A stretch of DNA of 33,469 nt from Candidatus Liptonbacteria bacterium. Lineage in GTDB: Bacteria > Patescibacteriota > Minisyncoccia > UBA6257 > JACOXY01. The notes under the pieces were generated by a model. The model was not told the DNA's origin and did not search any database. It saw only the letters and a program-made list of their open reading frames with translations. Location: positions 1 to 33,469 of the forward strand of contig JACOXY010000016.1 in NCBI GenBank assembly GCA_016182095.1. The letters run 5' to 3'. The translations under genes and the position numbers were made by a program. Positions 1 through 7,401 of this stretch are shown here, in pieces. Numbering within the stretch: position 1 is the first letter of the stretch; every line of letters begins with the position of its first letter.

Positions 1-1604
1 GCGGTGAGCATATTGTTTACAAGTTCTCCGGTCTCGGTCGGATGGAATCGCCCGGCAATTTTTTCAACATAATTTCTGCCCAAAATAGTGGCGATAGTCG
101 GCGCGTAAGTTGAGGGCCTGCCTATGCCGTTTTTTTCCAAAGTTTTTATAAGACTTGCTTCATTGAATCGCGGCGGCGGTTCAGTTTCATGTCTCTCGCT
201 TTTAATATCGGCCGTGCTTAAGCTTTCGCCCTCTTTTAAATCAGGCAATTCTTTCTCCACAAATTGTGTCGGCCAAATCTTCAAGAAACCGTCAAATTTC
301 AATGTATTGCCATTTGCCGTAAAAATATACGCGTCGCCGCTTTTGCCAAGAGCATTAAATTCAACGTGTTTGGCATAAAAGCTGGCTCTGGGCATTTGAG
401 ACGCTATAAATCTTCTCCAGATAAGTTCGTAGAGCTTATTTTCATCTTTACTCTCAAAACTTGCTTGCCCCCCAAGAATTTGCGGGACAAAAGCCGGGCT
501 AGTTGGCCTCACCGCTTCGTGGGCTTCTTGAGCCAGACGCGATTTTTTCTTAAATACCCTGCCGGCTTCCGTCGCGTACTTTTCACCAAAAGTTTGGTAG
601 AGCCACTCCTTGGCGGCCGCTAAAGCCTCGGATGAAATATTCACCGAGTCTGTCCTCATGTACGTTATAAACCCGTTTTCATACAATCTTTGAGCAAGCA
701 TCATCGTCTTTTTTGACGAAAAGCCGAGACGATTGGCCGCCGCTTGCTGTAGGGTACTGGTGATAAATGGCGGCAGAGGATTTTTGAAAACTTCTTTTTC
801 CTGTAAAAGAGAAATCTGCATGCTCCCGCCGCGCAAGTCGTGAACTATTTTATTAGCGCCTTCTTCGGTCTTTATCCCAAGCTTCGGGATCACCTCGCCG
901 TTTATTTTATATAATTCAGCATCTACAACATTTAAGATTTCAGATTTAAGATTTGAGCTTTTATGCAGGGTTGCAGAAATTGAATAGTATGTTTCCGGCT
1001 TAAAAGCCCTTATTTCACCTTCTCTGTCCGCGATAAGCCGCAAAGCCACAGACTGCACCCGACCAGCCGATAGGCCGCCCATAATTTTTTTCCATAGGAA
1101 TGGCGACAGCTTGTAGCCAACTAGCCGGTCTAAAACGCGCCTCGCCTGCTGGGCGTGAACCAAATTCATGTCTATCGCCCTCGGATTCGCAAGCGCCTCT
1201 TTGATGGCTTTTTCGGTTATCTCATGAAAAACGATACGCTTGAAATTAACGGCTGGCGTGATTGGCTGTTCGGCGTATTTCTTTTTGGTTTTTTGTTTTT
1301 TATTTTTGGTTTCACTCAATACTTGAGCGAGATGCCACGCGATCGCCTCTCCTTCACGATCTTCGTCGGTAGCCAGTATTATTTCGCTGGCTTTACTCGC
1401 CTCTTTTTTTAGTTCTTTAACACGCGGGCTTGCCTTCCTGGGAATTAAATACTGGACCTCAAAGTCTTTCTCCGGTTCCACGCCCAATTTGCTTCTCGGC
1501 AAATCCCGCACGTGTCCATATGAAGACGTGACTAAATAATCCTTACCTAAGAATTTGGAGATGGTTTTTGATTTAGTGGGGCTTTCAACTACAACAAGTT
1601 TCAT
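1..1604 (-). CDS. topA: DNA topoisomerase I, 3' part beyond window
   Basis: Type IA topoisomerase that relaxes negative supercoils through a 5'-phosphotyrosine intermediate in the cytoplasm. The ATG is at 1604 and the frame stays open to base 1, so the C-terminal part lies outside. Visible parts: the TOPRIM start MKLVVVESPTKSKTI, the acidic TOPRIM motif ATDEDREGEAIAWH near residues 78-91, the segment GRVQSVALRLI, and the catalytic Tyr in GFITYMRTDS near residue 315 (codon at 660-662). The family assignment is secure. An in-frame short-word repeat at 931-954 encodes SSNLKSEILN, inserted in a variable region. Upstream lies an AT-rich spacer with the motif AATAATTTTATAT directly before the ATG, so a leaderless start is possible. 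Confidence 0.96.
   Translation of the reverse strand, partial: MKLVVVESPTKSKTISKFLGKDYLVTSSYGHVRDLPRSKLGVEPEKDFEVQYLIPRKASPRVKELKKEASKASEIILATDEDREGEAIAWHLAQVLSETKNKKQKTKKKYAEQPITPAVNFKRIVFHEITEKAIKEALANPRAIDMNLVHAQQARRVLDRLVGYKLSPFLWKKIMGGLSAGRVQSVALRLIADREGEIRAFKPETYYSISATLHKSSNLKSEILNVVDAELYKINGEVIPKLGIKTEEGANKIVHDLRGGSMQISLLQEKEVFKNPLPPFITSTLQQAAANRLGFSSKKTMMLAQRLYENGFITYMRTDSVNISSEALAAAKEWLYQTFGEKYATEAGRVFKKKSRLAQEAHEAVRPTSPAFVPQILGGQASFESKDENKLYELIWRRFIASQMPRASFYAKHVEFNALGKSGDAYIFTANGNTLKFDGFLKIWPTQFVEKELPDLKEGESLSTADIKSERHETEPPPRFNEASLIKTLEKNGIGRPSTYAPTIATILGRNYVEKIAGRFHPTETGELVNNMLT
931..954. repeat. in-frame short-word repeat inside topA
   Basis: Two copies of tttaagattt (931-940, 945-954) separated by caga. 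The same word type recurs at 20808-20840. Here it sits in the topA reading frame and adds about eight residues without disturbing it. Confidence 0.6.
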
Positions 1605-1615
1605 ATATAAAATTA

Positions 1616-1645
1616 TTCATTAACGAATTAGCGGATTAACGGATT
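1616..1645. repeat. word repeat flanking four-helix gene, left copy
   Basis: Reads attcattaacgaattagcgg and continues with attaacggatta. Its reverse complement closely matches the block at 2034-2077 (caatccgttaatgcgctaat and following), so the four-helix gene lies between imperfect inverted copies of the same word cluster. Confidence 0.55.
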
Positions 1646-2030
1646 ACTTTTTAAAAAATTGTTTATTAGCTCGTTTATTTTCCAGATAAACAATAAATCC
1701 TCCAATTTGCCTAGACAAATCTTCTAACTCCGAATTAACAGCGCGAAATTCATCTTCGGTAATATAACAAACAATTAACGCGAGGAGTTGGTTCCTGACC
1801 TCTCCAACAGATCCTTTAGAAATTTTAAGAAATCTAATAAATTCATTATTATTATTTTTTTCAAAACCCTCAACTATATTTGAACTCACAGATATAATTG
1901 CTCCCCTGACTTGGTCTCGCAACCCAAAATCTACGGAAAAGTCCTTTTTAGAAGTTAAGTTGTAAACTTTTTTAGTAATGCTTAGTGACAGATTCCAAAT
2001 TGGTAAATCCTCAAATTTTGTTATTTTCAT
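1644..2030 (-). CDS. four-helix bundle protein (23S rRNA IVS / Avd-like)
   Basis: A 128-residue protein that looks like the four-helix bundle family first known from 23S rRNA intervening sequences and also used as accessory protein (Avd) of diversity-generating retroelements. Seen: the N-terminal FEDLPIWNLSLSITKKVY, the central LRDQVRGAIISVSSNIVEGFE, then SVGEVRNQLLALI, which is the family's usual order. No reverse transcriptase or template repeat is present here and there is no rRNA around it, so it is a stand-alone copy whose role cannot be told. The start is ATG 2030 (a TTG lies one codon earlier). The gene is flanked on both sides by attaacggattag-type word repeats (1616-1645, 2034-2077). 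Confidence 0.8.
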   Translation of the reverse strand: MKITKFEDLPIWNLSLSITKKVYNLTSKKDFSVDFGLRDQVRGAIISVSSNIVEGFEKNNNNEFIRFLKISKGSVGEVRNQLLALIVCYITEDEFRAVNSELEDLSRQIGGFIVYLENKRANKQFFKK

Positions 2031-2033
2031 CAA

Positions 2034-2077
2034 TCCGTTAATGCGCTAATCCGTTAATTCTTTAATTCTTTAATCGG
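2034..2077. repeat. word repeat flanking four-helix gene, right copy
   Basis: Words atccgttaat and attctttaattcttta in near-tandem. This block forms the spacer between dprA and the four-helix gene and is the partner of the block at 1616-1645. Confidence 0.5.
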
Positions 2078-3051
2078 TACCCTAATGATGTTTCCTCCAC
2101 TATACCACAAATGGTTAAATCTGTAAGAATTTGGTTTACCTCTTGAGGCGTAAGTTTAGTTATTTCTAATATTTTGTCAATGGAAAGAGGGGTTTTGGAA
2201 TCTGCAAGCGCATCAAGCACGAACCCTGCCTTTGTTTCACGAAAAGACGGGGTCTTGCTCTCCCAGCCGTTCGCTCGCCCACTTGGCTCTTGGCCTCGCT
2301 CTTTTGGCTTCGCCAAAAACCATGCTCGCTCGGCCTCCGAGACACTTTTCTTAGAAACAAAGGCGGGGCTCTCCGCAAGCTCGGCACCAGAACATCCGTC
2401 CATAAGATCCTCCAAAATATCCTGCGTAGAGCTTACGAGGCGGGCGCCGTCACGAATTAAGGCGTGCGACCCCTTATAGTTCGGATGCCCGGCTGGACCA
2501 GAAAAGATAAAAACTTCTCTGCCAAATTCCGCGGCCAAACGCGCGGTCACAAGCGCCCCTGACCTTTCCGGCGCTTCAATTACAACTGTAGCAACACATA
2601 AACCGGCCACAATGCGATTCCGCTCTAAAAACTGCCACTTAAAACCTGGGGCATTTGTTTCATATTCAGATATGATGGCTCCGCCAGCTAAAAGAATTCT
2701 ACCAGCTAAATTTTCATTTTGTGCCGGATAAATTTTGTCAATTCCAGTCCCCAGAACAGCCACGGTTCGGCCGCCGCCTTTTAAAGCTCCTTCGTGCGCG
2801 GCAGTATCCATTCCCATGGCCAAGCCGCTCACAATAACAAAACCTTTTTCGGCAAGCTCTTTGGCGATTTTTTTAGCGAGTAATCTTCCGCCCTCCGTCG
2901 CTTTCCTGGTACCCACAATCGCGATAAAAGGCAAATTGTAATTCGGCAACTCTCCTCTTACAAAAATTTGCTCCGGAGGATTCGTAATTTCCCTTAAAAG
3001 CGGCGGATAGCTATTATCCTCTAGCTCTATTGCTGTTGCATTTGATTGCAT
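2062..3051 (-). CDS. dprA: DNA-processing protein DprA (Smf)
   Basis: Cytoplasmic single-strand DNA binding protein that loads RecA on incoming DNA during natural transformation. Seen: the Rossmann-type core with IAIVGTRKATEGG (near residue 43), VSGLAMGMDTAAHEGAL, AVLGTGIDKIYP, and FLERNRIVAGL, and a C-terminal winged helix (TPLSIDKILEITKLTPQEVNQ). Between core and winged helix is a low-conservation linker that contains an imperfect palindrome (2224-2367). The start is taken as ATG 3051 because a TATAAA box ends six bases before it, with TTGACA 18 bases further up; a TTG-initiated extension to 3087 would lie on top of that promoter. It diverges from rpmE and shares its -35 box. Confidence 0.93.
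   Translation of the reverse strand: MQSNATAIELEDNSYPPLLREITNPPEQIFVRGELPNYNLPFIAIVGTRKATEGGRLLAKKIAKELAEKGFVIVSGLAMGMDTAAHEGALKGGGRTVAVLGTGIDKIYPAQNENLAGRILLAGGAIISEYETNAPGFKWQFLERNRIVAGLCVATVVIEAPERSGALVTARLAAEFGREVFIFSGPAGHPNYKGSHALIRDGARLVSSTQDILEDLMDGCSGAELAESPAFVSKKSVSEAERAWFLAKPKERGQEPSGRANGWESKTPSFRETKAGFVLDALADSKTPLSIDKILEITKLTPQEVNQILTDLTICGIVEETSLGYRLKN
2224..2367. repeat. palindrome inside dprA coding sequence
   Basis: Perfect 11-base arms gcctttgtttc (2228-2238) and gaaacaaaggc (2354-2364); with a few mismatches the arms extend to about 24 bases. The block is in frame and supplies the DprA linker. Confidence 0.7.
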
Positions 3052-3057
3052 TACACC

Positions 3058-3109
3058 TTTATAGTATTTCCCCTGCATTATTGTCAAACCAATAAATATC
3101 TGCTAATAT
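3058..3109. promoter_or_regulatory. divergent dprA/rpmE promoters sharing one -35 box
   Basis: Minus strand: TTGACA (3087-3082), 18-base spacer, TATAAA (3063-3058), then six bases to the dprA ATG. Plus strand: TTGTCA (3081-3086), 17-base spacer, extended -10 TGcTAATAT (TAATAT at 3104-3109), then 21 bases to the rpmE ATG. Both -35 hexamers use the same seven base pairs (3081-3087), so only one polymerase should be able to bind at a time. Confidence 0.75.
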
Positions 3110-3130
3110 AGGAAAATTAAGCTGATATCA

Positions 3131-3397
3131 ATGAAACACAAAATACATCCACAATATTATAAAAGCGCCAAAGTCCGCTGCGCCTGCGGGGCAGAGCATG
3201 AATTCGGCGCGCCTTACGAAAAAATGAGCGTGGAAATCTGCTCCAAGTGCCACCCCTTTTATACCGGCGAGGAAAAATTGCTTGACATTGCGGGACGCGT
3301 AGAAAAGTTTAAAGCAAGACGCGTTAAGGCCGCGACTGCGACTACAAGGAAAAAGAGTGAAAAGAAGGCGGCAAAAAAGGCGAGAAAGGCGAAGTAA
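3131..3397 (+). CDS. rpmE: 50S ribosomal protein L31
   Basis: Large-subunit ribosomal protein of 88 residues. It opens with MKHKIHPQYYKSAKVRCACG, and the zinc-binding cysteines CAC and CSKC are present (zinc-containing form). A Lys/Arg/Ala-rich tail after about residue 66 is longer than in most L31 proteins and is likely disordered and rRNA-binding. Transcribed from the extended -10 promoter shared with dprA. prfA follows 65 bases downstream on the same strand, the rpmE-prfA order known from many bacteria. Confidence 0.95.
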   Translation: MKHKIHPQYYKSAKVRCACGAEHEFGAPYEKMSVEICSKCHPFYTGEEKLLDIAGRVEKFKARRVKAATATTRKKSEKKAAKKARKAK

Positions 3398-3400
3398 AAC

Positions 3401-3434
3401 AAGTATCACGTGTCAGGTATCAAGTATCAAATTA
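3401..3434. repeat. short-word repeat between rpmE and prfA
   Basis: aagtatcacgtgtcaggtatcaagtatcaa: imperfect tandem copies of aagtatca/ggtatca. It fills the spacer just upstream of the shortened prfA. Confidence 0.5.
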
Positions 3435-3462
3435 AAAGTGAGCCTCGCCCCAATCAATTTTT

Positions 3463-4194
3463 ATGAATAACAAAGTTATTATAGAAATAAGAGCGGGGGC
3501 GGGCGGCGATGAAGCCGCCCTTTTTGCCGGTGATTTAGTAAGGATGTATCAGAAATACGCCGCAAAGCAGGGATGGAAATTTTCCACAATTGATGCCAAT
3601 CAACATGATCTTGGAGGTTATAAAACTTTTGTCGGGAAAATTGAGGGCGCGGGAAGTTACGAAGAATTGAAGCAGGAATCGGGAGTGCATCGCGTGCAAC
3701 GGGTTCCGAAAACCGAAAAATCGGGACGCGTACACACCTCAACCGCGACCGTTGCCATTCTACCCGAAGTAGAACCGAAAGAGGTTACCATCAATCCCAA
3801 TGACTTGGAGGTAACTTTTTCGCGCGCCGGAGGCCCCGGAGGACAAAATGTAAATAAGGTGGAAACGGCTGTGCGCGTCTTGCACAAGCCATCAGGCATT
3901 GTAATAAGTTCCCGCGTTGAACGCTCGCAACACGCGAACCGTGAATTAGCGATGAGTATTTTGCGCGCCAAACTTTACGAAATCCAAAAATCAAAGGAGT
4001 TCGGAAATATAGATGAGGCGCGTCGGGAACAAGTTGGTTCCGCTGACCGAAGCGAAAAAATAAGAACCTATAATTTCCCCGACGATCGAATTACCGATCA
4101 TCGCATTGGAAAGAAATTTCATAATATTGAAGGTATCCTTGAAGGAAATCTGGAGCCCATTGTGAGGGCATTTTCCAACAAGGCAAGTCACTGA
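3463..4194 (+). CDS. prfA: peptide chain release factor 1 without domain 1
   Basis: Terminates translation at UAA/UAG. The protein (243 aa) starts at the residue that in full-length RF1 (about 360 aa) begins domain 2: [19 protein letters not shown]. The [20 protein letters not shown] segment holds a PxT-type tripeptide (PKT) of RF1, not the SPF of RF2. The GGPGGQNVN motif with the GGQ that triggers peptide release is intact, and so is the C-terminal [18 protein letters not shown] in frame 24 bases upstream excludes a longer product from ATG/GTG/TTG. Domain 1 is known to be dispensable for peptide release in vitro and contributes to the RF3 interaction, so the protein is probably functional. 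The stop codon is TGA, so UGA termination (RF2) is also needed in this cell. Confidence 0.92.
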   Translation: MNNKVIIEIRAGAGGDEAALFAGDLVRMYQKYAAKQGWKFSTIDANQHDLGGYKTFVGKIEGAGSYEELKQESGVHRVQRVPKTEKSGRVHTSTATVAILPEVEPKEVTINPNDLEVTFSRAGGPGGQNVNKVETAVRVLHKPSGIVISSRVERSQHANRELAMSILRAKLYEIQKSKEFGNIDEARREQVGSADRSEKIRTYNFPDDRITDHRIGKKFHNIEGILEGNLEPIVRAFSNKASH

Positions 4195-4216
4195 TAAAAA
4201 GCCCTAAAAACGGGCT
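4195..4216 (-). terminator. terminator of small membrane gene, shared with prfA
   Basis: Stem agccc (4200-4204) / gggct (4212-4216) with a T-tract on the minus strand (4196-4200) and a weaker one on the plus strand. It lies between two convergent genes and covers the stop codon of the minus-strand gene. Confidence 0.6.
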
Positions 4217-4413
4217 TTCTGCGAAGAAAGAAACAAGAGAAAGAAAAGCGTGGTTATGAGAGTAAAAATTAAATAGAAAGTGATGCTTTGGAAATACAGT
4301 GCGGAGATAAACGATAGTATTAAAACCGGCAAGGAAACAAACCAGAATTTTTTCACCAAAAAACAGAAAAGGACAATAAACCCCGTCCATCGGGGAATAA
4401 AATGCTTTATCAT
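4204..4413 (-). CDS. small hydrophobic membrane protein
   Basis: A 69-residue protein made almost wholly of two to three hydrophobic stretches (GFIVLFCFLVKKFW, VSLPVLILSFISALYF, FYLIFTLITTLFFLLFL), so an inner-membrane protein. No family recognised. Support for a real gene: AAGGGG nine bases before the ATG, a fitting terminator at its end, and nothing else in this gap. It is convergent with prfA. Confidence 0.5.
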   Translation of the reverse strand: MIKHFIPRWTGFIVLFCFLVKKFWFVSLPVLILSFISALYFQSITFYLIFTLITTLFFLLFLSSQKARF

Positions 4414-4482
4414 GATGCTTTCCCCTTAAATAACTTGCTTAATTATACAATAAAAAAACAAAACGTGGTAATTTAAAAACCT

Positions 4483-5976
4483 TTAGCCATTTAGCACTTC
4501 TATGTCCTCCTCAAAGCTTGCCGAGCGCTCGGCCACCCTATAGCCATACCGCCCCAGAGCAGTATAAGCACGCCAGTTGCCGCCAGCATAGTATTTCGCC
4601 GCGGCACAGTTTTCCTGCGAAAAAATAGTTGAATAAATAGTTTTGCATCCCTTCAGGCCATCGCTCAAATAAACAGCCGTCGCCGTAAAAGCATCAAGAT
4701 TATTAAAGGGTGATGGCGGATTGCCGCCGGTTATATCACCCACTTTTTCTTGGTAGAGCTCCCATGTCAAAGGCATAAATTGCGCCGGGCCCATAGCGCC
4801 GCCATAAGCTCCATCTGAAGCAATGGGGCAAGAAACCGGGGTTGTATCCGGATTTAAACCAAGCTCCGCGATAAGCGCAATAAATGCCGGCTTTTGGGCA
4901 TTGCTCATTACCGTGCCGCTGGGATTATCTCGCGGAGTATTATAATAGCACTTGCCTAAATTCCGGCCGATAACTCCATCAAGAGAAGATTCCTGGGTTA
5001 AGACCGAGAGGATTAAGGACGCCCGAACGCCAGTTGCCCGTTCCGCGACCTGCGCCAATTTTACCGCCTCGCCAAAAGGCAGTTCTCCTCCGCCAAGAAG
5101 CCTGAAGATCCTGTTTCTAATTTCAGCGGCTGTCGCCCTGGTCTGCTTAACAAGTTCCTGATATTTCATCTCCTGCCCTTTGGTAACCGCCAAAAGTTCG
5201 TCTTTCTGCGTTTTAGTGGACTGAATAGCTGTTTTTTGCGAATTTTGATATTTCTTGATCGCCTCCGCGTCGTTCCTTTGCAGAGCTAATTTTTCTTTCT
5301 GGCCCAAAAGATCGGTCCGCAGGGAGGTTACTTTGGCAAGTTCTATCCTTAAATTATCCTCAATCAAAAGAATGTTGTTGATGTTGCCAAAGAAATCGGA
5401 AAGCTTTGGGTTTGCAAGAAGTATTTCAATAATAGAGGCGGTCTCGTTTTCATTGATATTCCTAATAAGCTTAGTTATAGCGCTTTTATGTAAATCTATC
5501 TCGTCTTCGGTAACGGATATTTCTTTGGAGGTTTTAGAGATATTTTTATCAAGCTGGGTGATGCTTAAGTTAACAGCCTTTATTTGTAAATTAAGCTTGG
5601 AGATGTTGGCGCTTAGCCGATCAATTTCGGATTTTAAGGTTTTGCCTTGGCTTTTGTAACTAACAAGTGTCGCTTCATACTTCGCAATTTGCTCCTCCAA
5701 GTCCCTTAATTCCGCCTCAAGTTCTGCTCGCTCTTCATTATTTTGAGCGGCCAATATGGAATTATTGGTTGGCGCAAAAAGAGAAAAAGAGTTAAAAAAC
5801 ACCGAACTTAGCGTAAAGTATAAAACAGCCGTAATAGTTATCGCGGGTTTAAATATCTTCTTTAGGTTTATGTGGCGGGGCCTTAATTTATACAGATTAA
5901 CTATTTTGGGCCTGTGCTCAAAGGCCTGCCCCCTTGCCGCCATTATGTCAACAAGATTCTTTGGCTTATTCAGCAT
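4483..5976 (-). CDS. membrane-anchored coiled-coil lytic transglycosylase
   Basis: Likely cleaves peptidoglycan glycan strands outside the membrane. Layout (497 aa): short basic cytoplasmic N-terminus, one membrane segment at about 43-64, a long coiled coil at about 78-290 like that of PcsB/EnvC-type hydrolases and activators, then a lytic transglycosylase domain at about 300-490. Catalytic motif: SVLTQESSLDG with Glu near 329; then GAMGPAQFMPLTWELY and NNLDAFTATAVYLSDG, which are MltB-family signatures. The start ATG 5976 is chosen because TATAAT lies exactly seven bases upstream (leaderless). A TTG at 6045 would lie upstream of that promoter. The coiled coil suggests control by a membrane partner, which is not encoded nearby. 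Confidence 0.9.
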   Translation of the reverse strand: MLNKPKNLVDIMAARGQAFEHRPKIVNLYKLRPRHINLKKIFKPAITITAVLYFTLSSVFFNSFSLFAPTNNSILAAQNNEERAELEAELRDLEEQIAKYEATLVSYKSQGKTLKSEIDRLSANISKLNLQIKAVNLSITQLDKNISKTSKEISVTEDEIDLHKSAITKLIRNINENETASIIEILLANPKLSDFFGNINNILLIEDNLRIELAKVTSLRTDLLGQKEKLALQRNDAEAIKKYQNSQKTAIQSTKTQKDELLAVTKGQEMKYQELVKQTRATAAEIRNRIFRLLGGGELPFGEAVKLAQVAERATGVRASLILSVLTQESSLDGVIGRNLGKCYYNTPRDNPSGTVMSNAQKPAFIALIAELGLNPDTTPVSCPIASDGAYGGAMGPAQFMPLTWELYQEKVGDITGGNPPSPFNNLDAFTATAVYLSDGLKGCKTIYSTIFSQENCAAAKYYAGGNWRAYTALGRYGYRVAERSASFEEDIEVLNG

Positions 5977-5983
5977 CTCCTTT

Positions 5984-6012
5984 ATTATAACGGAAAAGAC
6001 GGAAAATTGTAA
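5984..6012 (-). promoter_or_regulatory. promoter of the transglycosylase gene, leaderless
   Basis: TTACAA (6012-6007), 17-base spacer, TATAAT (5989-5984), then AAAGGAG and the ATG at 5976. The predicted first transcribed base is 5976-5977, so the AAAGGAG cannot act as a ribosome binding site. Confidence 0.75.
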
Positions 6013-6096
6013 CTCTTGACCGCCGGCTTTCCAAAAAGTTAACAAAAAAAGAAGTCCCTTTGGAATTCTTTTTTGTTTAGCATCAAATCAGACCTG

Positions 6097-6354
6097 TTAT
6101 GAAAGATGCTTTGACACCAACTTTGTCATTTCAAACATGTTGACAGTGCTTTTGCCTCCGAAAACTTTTTTAAGATTTTCGTCGGCATTAATATTGCGCT
6201 TATTATTTGGGTCTTGCAGGTTATTTTTCTTAATATACACCCAAAGACCTTTAACAACTTCCGACCTTGGCATTGGACCCTTGCCGACTATGACCGCCAA
6301 CTCGGAGCTGACGTTCATCGGCTTCATAAAAGCCGAATTGGATTTTTTATCCAT
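6097..6354 (-). CDS. SWIB/MDM2 domain protein
   Basis: An 85-residue protein consisting of one SWIB domain: NSAFMKPMNVSSELAVIVGK, MPRSEVVKGLWVYIKKNNLQ, DPNNKRNINADENLKKVFGG. Bacterial SWIB proteins occur in Chlamydiae and widely in CPR; the role is unknown, with chromatin or nucleoid functions suggested by the eukaryotic relatives. Family assignment is secure, function is not. Two TATAAT-like boxes lie upstream (one at 6383-6388). Confidence 0.9.
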   Translation of the reverse strand: MDKKSNSAFMKPMNVSSELAVIVGKGPMPRSEVVKGLWVYIKKNNLQDPNNKRNINADENLKKVFGGKSTVNMFEMTKLVSKHLS

Positions 6355-6417
6355 ATTTTTTAATTTTAATAATTATACTTATATTATACACGCATCGGTG
6401 TTTTAATGCCAGTAGGG

Positions 6418-6530
6418 GCAAGTACCGCTGGATTTTGGTGAAATTTTGGACAAAAAAGCCAGTTGTGGGTGATAGTTGGCAACCTCCTGTTTTAACCATC
6501 GCGACAATACTACATTTTTGCGGTACTTGC
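6418..6530. repeat. inverted-repeat module between tRNA-Trp and SWIB gene
   Basis: Perfect 11-base arms gcaagtaccgc (6418-6428) and gcggtacttgc (6520-6530) close a 113-bp block. It follows the tRNA-Trp CCA end by four bases. The interior has no ORF. Same architecture as the modules at 8248, 12973, 17267, 22169 and 25828. Confidence 0.65.
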
Positions 6531-6534
6531 AAGT

Positions 6535-6609
6535 TGGCGGGGGCACTAGGATTTGAACCTAGAAGTCGGGATTTGGAGTCCCGCAGTTTGCCGTTGAGCT
6601 TATACCCCC
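6535..6609 (-). tRNA. trnW: tRNA-Trp (CCA)
   Basis: Acceptor GGGGGTA/TGCCCCC, discriminator G and encoded CCA (6537-6535). Anticodon arm CGGGA-CTCCAAA-TCCCG, anticodon CCA. T-arm CTAGG-TTCAAAT-CCTAG. The D-stem has one mismatch. The stop codon of the upstream gene (6600-7259) lies within its first ten bases. Confidence 0.95.
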
Positions 6610-7259
6610 TTATTAAAAAACGCTTTCCCAACAGCCAAAAGCTGTCGAGCTAAATCATTGGAATGATACCTGATATTGATACATCCGGGATAATTTTCGC
6701 GAATTCGTTTGCCAGTATTTTGCTTTATATAAGGTCTGATAAATTGACTCTTATTAATATGAGTCACTTTTGACCAAAAATCAATCTGCTTTTGTATGTG
6801 GTGATATTGGTGAAGATGTAAACAGGGGCGAAATTTTTTCTCGTCTAAAATAAAAGTTGATCTCAATAATTCTAAAAATTTACGAATCACATCAGGATCA
6901 GAATTGATAAATGATATGCCGCCTCTGGGATTTTTAATACCCTCGCACCAATACATAATTCCACACAATAGCGCATGGGCACCCAATATATCAATATTTT
7001 TTAAATTCATGAGAGCGTTTTGCAAATACCTCTTTTCTAATAAATCTGTTTTGCGCTTTTTATTTTCAGAAGATACCAGTTGCCCCTTCGTAATTTTTTT
7101 AAGAAGTCGCTCTCTCGCAACATCTGAAAGTTCAACATCTCTTAACCAGCCCGACAAATTACCCTTGGATACGCCAAATTTCGCGCTCAATTCATTTAAT
7201 GAATGGCCCTTCTTTCGATAAAGAACAACTTTTTCCTTGAATTCAACAGTATATGCCAT
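6600..7259 (-). CDS. tRNA-edge HTH + YWxEG protein, copy 1 (homing-endonuclease-like)
   Basis: A 219-residue protein, one of three relatives in this window. N-terminal helix-turn-helix (HSLNELSAKFGVSKGNLSGW, residues 19-38), a basic linker, then LLCGIMYWCEGIKNPRGG (98-115), FINSDPDVIRKFLELLRS, a second block FWSKVTHINKSQFIRPYIK and a C-terminal NIRYHSNDLARQLLA. The G-x-M-Y-W-C-E-G block can be laid over a single LAGLIDADG helix with its acidic residue, which would make it a homodimeric homing endonuclease; this is my inference. Its TAA lies inside tRNA-Trp, so RNase P cleavage of the tRNA would remove the stop from the mRNA. A leaderless -10 box TATATA (7267-7272) and the palindrome TGTTATATAACA overlap at the start. 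Confidence 0.8.
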   Translation of the reverse strand: MAYTVEFKEKVVLYRKKGHSLNELSAKFGVSKGNLSGWLRDVELSDVARERLLKKITKGQLVSSENKKRKTDLLEKRYLQNALMNLKNIDILGAHALLCGIMYWCEGIKNPRGGISFINSDPDVIRKFLELLRSTFILDEKKFRPCLHLHQYHHIQKQIDFWSKVTHINKSQFIRPYIKQNTGKRIRENYPGCINIRYHSNDLARQLLAVGKAFFNKGV

Positions 7260-7263
7260 AATG

Positions 7264-7275
7264 TGTTATATAACA
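7264..7275 (-). promoter_or_regulatory. palindromic promoter of tRNA-edge gene 1
   Basis: Perfect 12-bp palindrome tgttatataaca that covers the -10 box TATATA (7267-7272), seven bases before the ATG. Binding by the gene's own HTH domain would give autorepression; inferred. Confidence 0.55.
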
Positions 7276-7327
7276 ACAATAATCTGTTCAAATATATTCT
7301 GCAAGTCAGTCAGAATTTTCACAATTA

Positions 7328-7356
7328 AAAATCCACCTTTTTAAAGAGCGGATTTT
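7328..7356 (-). terminator. terminator after the 91-aa gene
   Basis: Stem aaaatcc (7328-7334) / ggatttt (7350-7356), followed by a T-run on the minus strand. It separates the 91-aa gene from tRNA-edge gene 1. Confidence 0.5.
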
Positions 7357-7401
7357 GTTCCTGTTTTTCCTGATTCCTATTTATCAATTACTGGTTACTA
7401 A

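Noticed and set aside
1644-2030. Diversity-generating retroelement accessory gene
   Set aside because: No reverse transcriptase, template repeat or variable repeat in the neighbourhood.
3463-4194. RF2 or PrfH instead of RF1
   Set aside because: PKT in place of SPF argues against RF2; presence of domain 2 with the PxT region argues against PrfH.
6600-7259. Transposase of an insertion sequence
   Set aside because: The HTH start resembles IS-type proteins, but there is no DDE or HUH motif and no terminal inverted repeats around the gene.
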